Shown: positions 10,523 through 19,038, counted from the first letter of the stretch. The stretch: 28,190 nucleotides of DNA from Acanthaster planci (GCF_001949145.1 NW_019091800.1:19800-47989), one strand, 5' to 3'. Made by a program: numbers and translations. Notes: a model not told the origin generated them from the letters alone.

Positions 10523-10955
10523 AAACAAATTGGATATTGAATTTATTAGAGACTGAATATAGGTTCGTGTTTGAAGCAATCGTAATTATTTGTCCCATGC
10601 TTTTTAAGAATAAAACTTATTTAGAACGGTTATGGATTTACGCGGACGAGAATGTTTTTTTATGTGACCTGGATTAGGAAAAGTTGGATTTAAACGAAGC
10701 GATTGAACTTTACCAAAAATTTTTTGATGGGGTAAATACGCTTTCTATAATCGACGACGGCGCAGCTGACCAGTTTATTAAGTATCGCAAGAATCTAAGA
10801 ATAACAACACCAGCGCGTTAAGTAGGATGGCGTTTAGTGGACGGCACTTTAATCATTCTTGCTGGTTACTCACACAAAAATATAATTCGGTTTTGAAAGA
10901 CTTCCGGGAAAACACGGAAATACAGAACCGAATTTTTAAACAGAATTTTTAAATA
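10523..10955 (+). pseudogene. A32/FtsK-like packaging ATPase remnant, element B
   Basis: It follows MCP directly, as in element A. Visible blocks are LLETEYRFVFEAIVIICPML and FKNKTYLERLWIYADENVFL (10540-10665). They are followed by TLSIIDDGAADQFIKYRKN, in which IIDD fits the Walker B motif (10737-10795), and MAFSGRH...LLTQKYNSVLKDFRE (10828-10910). The glycine-rich P-loop seen in A is missing and only KTNW remains at the front. Family role: powering DNA entry into the capsid. There is an in-frame stop after FLCDLD and frame changes later. The 3' end is truncated. Confidence 0.8.
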
Positions 10956-10962
10956 AATTATC

Positions 10963-11082
10963 TATCGAGGACGCGTTAAAATTGACCGCGCTGCCTAGCG
11001 GTGCATTGGCCACCCAGGGTTGGTTAGTGTCACAGGGTATATTGCCCACGAGCCTACAGACCACTTACAAACGTATATTATA
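10963..11082 (+). pseudogene. Remnant of small TQGWLV-motif protein, element B
   Basis: LSIEDALKLTALPSGALATQ followed by GWLVSQGILPTSL aligns closely with the C-terminal half of the element A gene at 21955-22199. In B it is joined to the ATPase remnant, so the three small genes between ATPase and this gene are lost. Function unknown; its fixed place between the ATPase and the large structural gene suggests a virion or assembly role. Confidence 0.7.
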
Positions 11083-11085
11083 AAA
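11076..11085 (+). promoter_or_regulatory. TATTATAAAA motif before structural gene of element B
   Basis: Exact TATTATAAAA two bases before the start codon at 11088. The same decamer precedes the starts at 18728 and 19039 in element A. Confidence 0.6.
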
Positions 11086-11087
11086 GA

Positions 11088-12316
11088 ATGGCCGAAGGAG
11101 GATTTGAAGGAGAGGACTTTATGATACCCCCGGGAGAAGAAGAGTCTACATCAGACGATACACCAGCCTCATTAACCGAACGAAAAGTAGGGACAGAACC
11201 GATTAAACCAAAATCGACGCTAAATCCCAGACCCGTAAGAGAACCCACGGGCGATACGTTAGAACGAGGAAGAGCGATATTCAGAACTAATTCAATTGTA
11301 GACGACTTTTACCGATATTTTAAACTTGCCCAAAGAAACGATGGACCACCAGTATTTAACTATAACAATTTTGAATTTCGCGAAGACGAGGGTTTATTTT
11401 TCAAAGGCGACGATAAATATGGCGATGTGCTATTAACAGAAAAAAAAGAAACCCAGATGTAGTTGTCGGTCTTAAGACGATTGCAGAAAATGTTAGAAAA
11501 AAATTAAAAATTATTGAAGAGCGGTGGAACAAGTTGAATCAGAGGTAAAACCTATTCAACCCGAAAATATTCCGATGAAAGAGCTTCCCAAAACAGCCAA
11601 CCAAGTCAGTAACATCGTGGGAAAACGTTTTAAGGAAAAAGGAGTTCAAACAGAAGTATCAAACTATCGCGAGTTAGCCACCTTGGACGAATCTTTACAA
11701 ACCAAAGGGGCATTAATTTTAAATCAGGGCAAATTAGATCGGTTAGACGATACGATTCAACAGGTTAAAAATGAATTAGAAGAAGCGACGACAGATGCTG
11801 AAAGAGCAGAACTCCAGGAGCAGCTAAACGATTTACAAATCGAGAGAGCCGGAAGATTGGAAATTATAAATAGAAATACGGATAAACTTCGTACGCAAAT
11901 CAATCGAATTGGATTTGACGCTACGCAACAGAATTAGAATTTTATTTCACCAGCAAGGCGTGACGATCGTAAGTATTTTAAAGGCTTTTGGATTGGCCCT
12001 GAGTACCATTGTTAGTAGCATCGTAGCTAGCGTCAGAGCTGTCGGAACTCCTGCGCCAGAACCCACGCCAGAACCAACGCCGACACCTGAACCTTCTTCC
12101 AAAGGTGGAATTACCGATTGGATCAAACGTCAACTGTGGAATTTGGCCAATGTATTGAAGAAACTCGCGTTGAAAGCGCTTGCAACATTGCCCGGAATCA
12201 TCGGTTGCGTTTTGAGCTCGATATTCAACGTGGCGAGTAAGGCGGTTGGATGGGTGGCAGAGCACGTCGGTTATATAATTTGGACTTTTATACAAAAAAC
12301 GCAAATCGGTTTATAA
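11088..12316 (+). pseudogene. Coiled-coil and membrane structural protein, element B (frameshifted)
   Basis: It starts MAEGGFEGEDFMIPPGEEES, matching the MAEGGFRAED start of the A copy at 22222. The gene runs through three frames. The first segment is acidic, with FYRYFKLAQRNDGPPVFNYN. The second is a strongly helical, probably coiled-coil segment (LDDTIQQVKNELEEATTDAE, about 11740-11800). The third has LFHQQGVTIVSILKAFGLAL, a Pro/Glu/Thr-rich linker at 12050-12100, GGITDWIKRQLWNLANVLKK and a hydrophobic C-terminus. I read them as one protein of about 410 residues because the A copy has the same order and the segments abut or overlap. The family is familiar from cnidarian-type Polintons, but its function is unknown; a minor virion or membrane-active protein is an inference. 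Confidence 0.7.
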
Positions 12317-12334
12317 AAGGGAAAAAAATTAATT

Positions 12335-12360
12335 GGTTGTTTTCCACGTGGAGAACAACC
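12335..12360. terminator. Hairpin between convergent genes, element B
   Basis: GGTTGTTTTCC pairs with GGAGAACAACC (one G-T pair) around ACGT, followed by a T run. It lies 20 bases after the stop of the plus-strand structural gene and just before the end of the minus-strand block. Element A has a different hairpin at the same place (23489-23519). Confidence 0.6.
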
Positions 12361-12399
12361 GTTTTTTAATGCCTTTTACTTTTTTGTCTAATCTAAGTT

Positions 12400-12577
12400 A
12401 ATACTTTATACAACTTAAAACCGATTAAACCCACAGCGATAGCACCGATGGTTAGAGACAGTTTTTCTTCGTTGTTTTTTCTTCGTTAGTTAGTCGACAG
12501 TTTTTCTTCGTTAAATTGATTTTGATAAAACGAAATTGACTCGGTCACCCAGCGATTGACGGCTTCGTACGTGGTTA
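12400..12577 (-). pseudogene. FYQNQFN protein remnant, element B (ends fused by deletion)
   Basis: On the minus strand, TYEAVNRWVTESISFYQNQF, the N-terminal block of the A gene at 24692-25123, runs directly into EEKL. The C-terminal anchor LSLTIGAIAVGLIGFKLYKV then follows, ending at the stop near 12402. The corresponding A anchor is at 23545-23625. Almost the whole protein is deleted. The EEKL coding stretch is repeated in the vicinity (12478-12535), which probably mediated or followed the deletion. Confidence 0.7.
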
Positions 12578-13085
12578 CTTGCACTTTTTGCTTGCACTTC
12601 TGCTCTTTTGTTTACTTGGCGTTCAAATTCTTCTTTACTGCTCGCTTCGCTCGCTTGCAATTTGGTGCTCGTGTTTAACCTAACTTTTTCTTTCATTTCG
12701 TTAAATTTTTTCAGCTCGGTTAAAATAAGTACGAATTCTTCCTGGGATATATTACCGTCTTCAATCGCGTGAGATACGTATTCCTCGATTGTGTTTAATT
12801 TAGCGTCTGCCAACATTCGAATTTGGTCGTGTTTTTAGTTTTGTGGGTGAGTCTACGGTTAGCATATTTTAATATCGCCTAGGCACCGAACGCACCGATG
12901 GCGATGCCTTCCGTTTGATCTTTTTGTAGCTAGTTTCCCGCGCGTCGCGTTCTCTTTGGGATTTGGGATTTAGTTTCTTCTATCTTTCGAAGGCGGTAAA
13001 TTCCGCTCGCCTCTTTCCGCTTGTTCGGCCGAGTTTAAAGTCAAATTGGGGTGTTTACTTAAACCCGTATGAATCATCTTTTTTA
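12578..13085 (-). pseudogene. EEFVLIL-motif protein, element B (broken)
   Basis: Minus-strand blocks: EGIAIGAFGA, stop, AILKYANRRLTHKTK (about 12845-12915), MLADAKLNTIEEYVSHAIED and then NISQEEFVLILTELKKFNEM, followed by a charged helical tail to about 12580. The A copies at 25311-25625 and 26274-26575 read the same way. The glycine/alanine-rich segment may be membrane-interacting, and the tail is probably coiled coil. Upstream, MIHTGLSKHPNLTLNSAEQA (about 13025-13085) may be part of its decayed N-terminus. Function unknown; present in both elements beside the FYQNQFN gene, so probably structural. Confidence 0.65.
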
Positions 13086-13523
13086 TTTTATACGCGTTTT
13101 AAAAAATGTCTAACTCGATTAAAACTATATATCGATCTTGTTCAATTCATCGATATCGCGACTGGAGATTAGACTCTTTGGTTTTTTTTTCGTGGGTTTT
13201 ATCTCGAGTGCCGTGTTTATAAAGTGGGTTTATACCGTAACATGGTTCTATCGTCGTTTATTTTTGCCGTTGTGATGGTAAAAAATGGGTGAAGTGCATT
13301 GGCTCACTTGGGCCCCTTCTTTAATCGCGGGTTTTGAAATGATTAATTTACTCGGGTCAAAGGGACCATACTAACGTTGGGGTCGCAGTTGTCGGCATTG
13401 AAACGCTCGTGGCCATCTGAAACGATATATACACGGGTTGACACGGTTCTGATTTTTCCGGCTTAGACGTAGATTTTTCTCATTTTTATTAACTCGGGTG
13501 GGATTTCTACTTTAATTTAGTGT
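13086..13523 (-). other. Decayed coding relic between two minus-strand genes
   Basis: On the minus strand the frame after the Cys-rich gene continues past a stop with readable pieces such as IKVEIPPELIKMRKIYV, STRVYIVSDGHERFNADNCD and KINDDRTMLRYKPT. They are separated by stops. They may be the rest of the Cys-rich protein or another gene. I do not recognise them. Confidence 0.4.
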
Positions 13524-14019
13524 TCACCGTCAACGTCGTATTCAACAATTAGTCCAATTTTGTATAAATCCGTGTCGAGTTTAGTCGCTAAATCGGGCGG
13601 TGGCTCGTTTTCTTGCGCATGCCTCAGCTTTTTATGCTTACCGTCTACGAGCACCACATGATCCATTCCTTCCAACTCGACACAATTTACGCAGCAGGTA
13701 AAATATGTACAACCAAAACATTCAATACAATTGCCGCACTCGTAAGAGTCCTCGCAACTGTCAAAGGCATTTGGCAGTCGTGTGAATTAAAAGAAGCCAC
13801 GCAATTTATACATCTACCGCAATCGTCGCAAGTGGAGCAGTTATTACAGCTGGCGCAGTCGTTACATTCGTGACAATCGTGGCATTCTTTACGATCGGTA
13901 CATTTGCATAAACGGTTGGAATTTAAACAACGAAAGCAATCGTACGAATCTATCAAGTCAATTGAATTTCTTGTGTCTTTGCAAAAATAACAATTTACGT
14001 TTGTAGTGTGATCTACCAT
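13524..14019 (-). pseudogene. CxxC-repeat cysteine-rich protein, element B (one frameshift)
   Basis: It starts MVDHTTNVNCYFCKDTRNSI at 14019. A dense array of C-x-x-C pairs follows (for example CHDCHECNDCASCNN and CSTCDDCGRCINC). After one frame change near 13765 come CEDSYECGNCIECFG and CTYFTCCVNC, then a cysteine-free tail ending DVDGEH. More than 25 cysteines in about 100 residues, mostly at three-residue spacing, suggest metal binding or a disulfide-stitched extracellular or virion protein. There is no signal peptide and no known enzyme motif. It lies between the EEFVLIL gene and the right end of B, and no counterpart is visible in element A within this window. The low damage (one frameshift) contrasts with the neighbours. 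Confidence 0.65.
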
Positions 14020-14035
14020 TTCTTTTTATGTAGTG

Positions 14036-14490
14036 TTTATTTATTTTCTTCGATTTTTACCGGTTTAAAATGTCCCTTTACGGGAAATACCATTACCGGG
14101 TGACACGTCAATTCCTTGGCACTTTTCTTGATGTTTGCCGAGTCTTTTTTCCCGTTTGAAAATGATTGAAACATTTAAAAGAATAATATTTTTACCGTCA
14201 TGTTTGTTGCTTTTGCCCATTAACCGAGAAAAATTTTTAATCCAACAATAATGACTCTTTTGCCTTGGGCAAGATAGAGTAAATTAATAGACTCCGCCAC
14301 GCGTTTAGTTTCAAAAAAAAGATAAACGCCTTCTTTTCCCGAGTAACCAAATACGTTCATAGCCAACGAGTAACGACCAATAGTAACGACCAAGGGATGC
14401 ATTCCTGGTCACTTTTGTTTTGGACGTTGATTATTGCCGTTTTAACCGCTAAATATTTCGGTAGTAGAATAAACGATGGTAATTTTTGTG
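14036..14490 (-). pseudogene. PolB: Inverted PolB N-terminal fragment near right end of element B
   Basis: Minus-strand reading gives LLPKYLAVKTAIINVQNKSD, then LAMNVFGYSGKEGVY, INLLYLAQGK, and, across frames, KREKRLGKHQEKCQGID. These match PolB of element B at 7765-8100 (LPKYLALKG, LAINVFGYSATEG, INLLYFTKDEK, RLARHQEDCQGLD) but are not identical. It therefore comes from a related copy rather than a recent duplication. It lies in opposite orientation to the main PolB, directly inside the right terminal repeat. Confidence 0.8.
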
Positions 14491-14528
14491 AGGTATCCAT
14501 ATCTCTTTTTGTCTATGGTCTTCAAATT

Positions 14529-14862
14529 TAATCCAATTTTTACCTAAAGACCCAGACCAAAAGCGAGTATTATGGAAACGGTTTATTTTAGAAGAACTTC
14601 CACCTCCGATGCCCCATCGACCCTTTTCGTGGTAATTGGTAACCTAGGTCATGGCAAAACTGGAACGTGGATTTTATTTAGGGCGAGATTATTTTATTTA
14701 GTTTTCGGATCGCCAGAGGGTACGGCTAAATTTTTAAAAGTGGATCGCGGGGGTCGGTCGGGGTTTCGATTTTGCCGCGGTCTAGCTTTGGTATTTTTGG
14801 GAAAATGGGGGTCGATGAGGTATTGGAGATGAAGTTTGTCTGGAATCAACCGTTTCCATACT
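14529..14862 (-). repeat. Right terminal inverted repeat of element B
   Basis: Inverted copy of 6706-7037. Reading inward from 14862 gives AGTATGGAAACGGTTGATTC, as on the left. The middle shares GATTTTATTTAGGGCGAGAT, TTTCGGATCGCCAGAGGGTA and TAGCTTTGGTATTTTT with the reverse complement of the left copy. A second terminus-like end lies at about 14571-14610, so this repeat too is palindromically bounded. Confidence 0.8.
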
Positions 14863-14863
14863 A

Positions 14864-15320
14864 CTTTTTCCAAACAACACGTACTTGCTTTTAGAGAAAG
14901 GCGTCTCTTCGTATGAATATATCGACTCATTTGACCGATTTGAAGAAACCAGCCTACCCTCCTCGAGACGCATTTTATAGCACACTCAACCAAAGAATAT
15001 TTCCGTGCTCAACAAGTATGGCAAACGTTTAACTGTCAAAATCTCGGAGACTACTACGGTCTCTACGTCAAAACGGACGTGCTTTTACTTGCAGACGTAT
15101 TTGAAAACTTTCGGAAAGTCTCTAAAAAGAATTACGACTTAGACCCGGCCAATTATTACACATCGCCAGGCCTCAGCTGGGACGCGCTTTTGAAACATTC
15201 TGAAATAGAACTCGAGCTATTGACAAACTTCGATAAGCACCTCTTTTTTGGAAGGGCTAAAAGAGGCGGCATTTCTGGAGTCGGGGCAAAACGTTATGCC
15301 AAAGCCAATAAGGAGTCATC
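14864..15320 (+). pseudogene. PolB: PolB of element A, middle part (resumes after element B)
   Basis: Coding resumes with PNNTYLLLEKGVSSYEYIDS, then LGDYYGLYVKTDVLLLADVF (about 15040-15100), NYYTSPGLSWDALLKHSEIE and RGGISGVGAKRYAKAN to about 15310. The order and sequence match B's PolB at 8950-9425. Frame changes occur near 14965 and 15000. After KANKES the match stops and an unrelated insert begins. The motif-A block present in B (YLDAN) should come next and is missing. Confidence 0.85.
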
Positions 15321-15534
15321 TCAAATCTCGTCCGGGACAAGCTGCGGTAAAGTTGTGGGGAGAGTGAATACTTTCCCCACAATTTCCCCGCAAGTACCAG
15401 TTCATTGTTGCGGTGGAATTTTTGCATTAGTAGGTCACTTACTATGAAGGACTTTTTACATGTAATAGGTGGTTACTATCTTAAGTGGTTTGCGGTTTCC
15501 AGAGACTGACCTTGGGTCACTCAAAACACCATGA

Positions 15535-16148
15535 TTTTTGGCATGTGTTCAATACCTGTTGTAGACTTAATCAGATGGTTGTTTAGAAAGACTTACAGAC
15601 TTTGTCAGTCCCTTTGCTTATTTTGCTTCATTTACTTGTTAAAAGTACAAGTTGTGTTACCTGAATTCACAACGGGAAGTGTTTACTATAATATTTTTAA
15701 AGGTTCCCTGCCAGAATTGTCCAATCATGATTGTAATAACAGATTTTCAGTATTTCACATCAAGAGATAACAAAATGCAAGCAACAATATAGTTTAACTT
15801 TCTGTATATTATGCCATGATTTCTTGGCTAAGAAGAAAGACATTACAGGAAGATTTATTGAAATACAGGGCCTGTACCCGATTTTTTCTTGTTAATATCT
15901 TTTGTGCAGTAACATTGCCATATTAGGTACAATAAAGTTGTATGTGCCAGAAGTAAGACCATAGCTTTCCAGGAGAAGAAAAAACCCGAAGCAGCTTTAT
16001 ATTTTATGAAAGGGTTGATGCATATTTATTCCAAATGATACAGTTAGTGAAGTTTCAAAAAGCTTTGTGTAAGGAGTGCAGTCCTGTGGCTTGTCTGTCA
16101 TCAAAACCACAAGTGTCCGTAAGTGGCCTTACTGACCAATACCGCAGA
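15535..16148 (+). repeat. 610-bp direct repeat, copy 1
   Basis: Matches 16175-16788 at a constant offset of 640 bases with only about eight mismatches that I can find and no indel. It ends at the N gap. Confidence 0.9.
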
Positions 16149-16173
16149 NNNNNNNNNNNNNNNNNNNNNNNNN
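16149..16173. other. 25-N assembly gap
   Basis: Twenty-five undetermined bases lie between two near-identical direct repeats. The size is likely a placeholder. Confidence 0.95.
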
Positions 16174-16174
16174 T

Positions 16175-16788
16175 TTTTTGTCATGTGTTCAATACCTGTT
16201 GTAGACTTAATCAGATGGTTGTTTAGAAAGACTTACAGACTTTGTCAGTCCCTTTGCTTATTTTGCTTCATTTACTTGTTAAAAGTACAAGTTGTGTTAC
16301 CTGAATTCAAAACGGGAAGTGTTTACTATAATATTTTTAAAGGTTCCCTGCCAGAATTGTCCAATCATGATTGTAATAACAGATTTTCAGTATTTCACAT
16401 CAAGAGATAACAAAATGCAAGCAACAATATAGTTTAACTTTCTGTACATTATGCCATGATTTCTTGGCTAAGAAGAAAGACATTACAGGAAGATTTATTG
16501 AAATACAGGGCCTGTACCCGATTTCTTCTTGTTAATATCTTTTGTGCAGTAACATTGCCATATTAGGTACAATAAAGTTGTATGTGCCAGAAGAAAGACC
16601 ATAGCTTTCCAGGAGAAGAAAAAACCCGAAGCAGCTTTATATTTTATGGAAGGTTTGATGCATATTTATTCCAAATGATACAGTTAGTGAAGTTTCAAAA
16701 AGCTTTGTGTAAGGAGTGCAGTCCTGTGGCTTGTCTGTCATCAAAACCACAAGTGTCCGTAAGTGGCCTTACTGACCAAAACCGCAGG
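16175..16788 (+). repeat. 610-bp direct repeat, copy 2
   Basis: Second copy of 15535-16148. It begins just after the N gap and ends at a G run (about 16787-16796). Confidence 0.9.
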
Positions 16789-16885
16789 GGGGGGGGCGGA
16801 GACTGTGTATACAAATACTTTATTACTTTATTTCGGGGATATTGTGGGGAAATTTCCTGTAGCCTTCAACATTCCACCGCAAAAC

Positions 16886-17475
16886 TATTTTGTCGAAATG
16901 TATCGCACGGTAACCAAATTAAATAAGCCAATTTACTGCGGTGTAAGCGTGCTTGATTTCTCTAAAACTTTAATGTAAGACTTTTATTATAAGACGTCGA
17001 AAGTGGACTTTGGCGATCAAACAAGTCTTTTGTACACCGATACAGACAGCTTGCTCGTTTCAAACGGATGATTTAACCGGTTACCTACGTAAAAAACGTG
17101 AGTTATTTAATTTGAGCAATTACCCGCCGGGTCATCAGCTGTACGATTCGAAACCCAAAAGGTCATTGGCAAAATGAAAGATGAATTTGGCGGTAAGTTA
17201 TTTCAGAAACCATTTGCATACGCCCGAAAATGTTCTATACATTTACAGTGGATCCAAATTTAAAGAAGGCAAAAGAAGGCGTGACAAAAGTGGTAGCTCA
17301 AAAACGGTTAACCCACGACGCTTATAAAAGGCGTCTATTTGAAAAAAAAAAACACAACATTTTAATAAACAACAGCTTTTCAAATCGAATAAACATCCGG
17401 TATTCCCAGTCACGCAAAATAAACTGAGACTTTTGCCTTTAGACACAAAGCGTTCCATTTTGCCAGAGGTTCTTT
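16886..17475 (+). pseudogene. PolB: PolB of element A, C-terminal part
   Basis: Blocks: FVEMYRTVTKLNKPIYCGVS, VLDFSKTLM, a stop where a tyrosine codon is expected, DFYYKTSKVDFGDQ, and LLYTDTDSLLV at about 17027-17060. YTDTDS is the family-B polymerase motif C with its two catalytic aspartates intact. It is followed by LTGYLRKK, NYPPGHQLYDSKPK, KMKDEFGGKLFQKPFAYARK, KAKEGVTKVV and QNKLRLLPLDTKRSILPE near 17415-17465. Several frame changes occur. The gene converges tail-to-tail with the integrase on the other strand. Confidence 0.9.
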
Positions 17476-17542
17476 GAGGTTCTTTTCTAACGAAACTCCG
17501 CTAGGGGCCCCCGAGGGAAATAATACAAAGTCGGCCCCGTTT

Positions 17543-18418
17543 TCACCTTTTTATCTTGGACTTAAATTGATTCGTGCGTTTTTCAATTTGGTAAACGTCC
17601 ACGCTCCAAATCGGGTCGGTCGCCCTTGTAACGGTGCCGCCTTCTTTCTCGCCCGAGTCATATAGGTACCTAACGACTGCATCTGAAGTAAGTTCCCCCT
17701 CTCTTCTCTTGGGAAACGGTGCGCTAGCTGCTTGTTTAACGTGGTCTAACTTGATAGCTTCTGCAGGCTCTTTGTCAATCAACCTACTCTTTCCTTCATT
17801 TAACGCTTTTATAACTTGTGGCAATCTTGCAACCCATTTCATGTTGCGTTCACCCACGTTTAAAATCTCCTGAGCATATTGGTGACCAAACAAACTTTCG
17901 GCTAAAGTCTTGTCGAACCTTTCAACGATTCCCTGCGATCGATGTACACCTGGTTCACCCACTTGAATTACAGCCTCTTTTCACAAAAGGTTTTTAAAAC
18001 TCACCTTTAAATTCCGATCCCCGAATCCACCATGATGAATTTAGGCCAAGTTAAAGGGGTCCTTCTATAAATCCGTTTTATAGCTTGTAAACGGCTCTGC
18101 TTCTTTAAATCTCGAACCCACGTCGACTGCGGTCAAAGCGTACTTGTAAGTCTTACGGTTTACTCGATCCCAGGGTAGATATAATATATCCATTTGATGC
18201 GCATAGTTGGTTCTACAGATTCCCGTTGTGAAGTACTTGGCCTGGGTACGTATCCAGGGGCAGGTAGATAAATTTGTTGATGGCTTGCTTTTTTTTTTAA
18301 ACCAATCTAGTATTATCGACTTATCTGCACCGGTCTTTTGATGCAAGTGATCCACCGCGCCTTCGCCTTTCCAATAGCCTTGTGGGCTGTAAAACAACTT
18401 TGAGAATTATTTGTTCAT
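17543..18418 (-). pseudogene. INT: Retroviral-type (rve) integrase of element A (broken)
   Basis: It catalyses element insertion in Polintons. On the minus strand, a start at 18418 gives MNK and then a stop, followed by FYSPQGYWKG, VDHLHQKTGADKSIILDWFK, HQMDILYLPWDR (first catalytic Asp) and YKYALTAVDVGSRFKEAEPF. WPKFIMVD (second Asp, about 18030) and VHRSQGIVERFDKTLAESLF (catalytic Glu, about 17925) come next. The C-terminal part has VRYLY and the ATDPIWSVDVYQI block, like the chromo-like tail of Polinton integrases. The N-terminal region agrees with other Polinton integrases. Stops and frameshifts at about 18406, 18065 and 17990 disable it. All three DDE residues are still readable. Confidence 0.9.
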
Positions 18419-18440
18419 TTTAAAACAAAGTTAACTATAC

Positions 18441-18701
18441 CTATACACAAGAAACTGACCAACGCGAGAATATCTGTTTATTTGCGCGTCCTTGTCTCAT
18501 GCGTACGTTTAAAAAATCCAAAAGATGCACCCGCTGCGTTTCCCACTTTTGTTTTGCTTTCGCCAATTGTTCGGGGCTAAGTCGTGTCGTTTGCGGTCTT
18601 CGTCGACCTTATTTTTAGATACACTGCTGATAAAAGTTCGAGCCCGTAAACGCCAACGTGTTGATTACGGCTCCTCCTACCATCATTGAAGCACTAGCCA
18701 T
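18441..18701 (-). pseudogene. Small protein upstream of integrase, element A (one frameshift)
   Basis: The start at 18701 gives MASASMMVGGAVINTLAFTG SNF. A frame change follows, then VDEDRKRHDL and, after another shift, LSPEQLAKAKQKWETQRVHL with a charged helical tail ending at the stop 18441-18443. The N-terminus is small-residue-rich and hydrophobic, possibly membrane inserting; the rest is probably coiled coil. Proteins of this type accompany the integrase in related elements as I remember them; function unknown. It is divergently transcribed from the gene at 18728. Confidence 0.6.
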
Positions 18702-18727
18702 TTTTAAAATAATATGTATTATAAAAT
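18702..18727. promoter_or_regulatory. 26-bp divergent promoter region
   Basis: The whole space between the two divergent start codons is 26 bases, with only one G. It contains TATTATAAAA (18717-18726) for the right-hand gene. On the other strand it reads TATTATTTTAAAA for the left-hand gene. Confidence 0.6.
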
Positions 18728-19012
18728 ATGGATCAAAAGAAGCTTATAGAAATTCAAACAGATCGACTGGAGCAACTTGCAGAGAAGCTTATCGAAATTC
18801 AAACAGATCAAACAAACATCGACTCTATGCTGGGCGACATGCGAGCCGACGTGGATCACTACGGGGACATGCTTTTAGAGATCCAAAAAGTGTGGGCAGA
18901 AATGCGATCTGAAACGTTCCACAAGCGCGGTCTATTAGGCAAATACGAAGACTTTTTTGCGGCAGGTGTATCTTTAATAGCGTTGTCTTTCATGTTTGTG
19001 ATTTGGAAATAA
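18728..19012 (+). CDS. Coiled-coil protein with C-terminal membrane anchor, element A
   Basis: This intact 94-residue ORF starts at 18728, one base after TATTATAAAA. The first 60 residues are charged and helical with an internal repeat (KLIEIQTD twice, residues 4-11 and 20-27), typical of a coiled coil. The last 20 residues (FFAAGVSLIALSFMFVIWK) are one hydrophobic segment ending with a lysine, so a tail-anchored topology with the coil in the cytoplasm or virion interior is likely. It lies directly before MCP. No known enzyme motif. It is one of the few undamaged genes of element A. Confidence 0.7.
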   Translation: MDQKKLIEIQTDRLEQLAEKLIEIQTDQTNIDSMLGDMRADVDHYGDMLLEIQKVWAEMRSETFHKRGLLGKYEDFFAAGVSLIALSFMFVIWK

Positions 19013-19026
19013 ATTATAAAACAGTC

Positions 19027-19036
19027 TATTATAAAA
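19027..19036 (+). promoter_or_regulatory. TATTATAAAA motif before MCP
   Basis: Exact TATTATAAAA two bases before the MCP start codon at 19039. Confidence 0.6.
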
Positions 19037-19038
19037 AC

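Larger units (their letters stand above)
6706..14862. mobile_element. Element B: internally deleted Polinton/Maverick nested in element A
   Basis: This unit of about 8.2 kb with terminal inverted repeats carries PolB, MCP, ATPase and structural-gene remnants in the same order as element A. It sits inside A's PolB: the coding sequence just left of it ends at an ERF block, and the sequence just right resumes at PNNTYLLLEKG, the next residues expected from B's own uninterrupted PolB. It lacks the polymerase C-terminus, integrase, MCP N-terminus and ATPase P-loop, so it could not have moved by itself in this state. It is younger than A at this site because it interrupts A. Confidence 0.85.
15320..16885. 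mobile_element. Unrelated insert in PolB of element A, containing an assembly gap
   Basis: Nothing here resembles polymerase. Near both ends there are related short motifs in inverted orientation: TTTCCCCACAA and TTGCGGTGGAA at about 15380-15415, TTGTGGGGAAA and TTCCACCGCAA at about 16844-16882. This suggests a non-autonomous DNA transposon, although the motif order is not that of simple terminal repeats. The interior holds a roughly 610-base sequence twice, on either side of a 25-N gap. Open frames within it carry no recognisable motif. The polymerase segment between RYAKAN and the KLNKPIY block is missing, so the event included a deletion. Confidence 0.55.

Noticed and set aside
15531-16410. 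Repeated 79-95-residue ORF in the PolB insert
   Set aside because: Appears twice only because the 610-bp sequence is duplicated around the N gap; no motif, and one copy reads through Ns.
17543-18418. LTR retrotransposon or retrovirus as source of the integrase
   Set aside because: No reverse transcriptase, RNase H, gag or LTR; the integrase sits beside a family-B polymerase, capsid and packaging ATPase, the Polinton arrangement.
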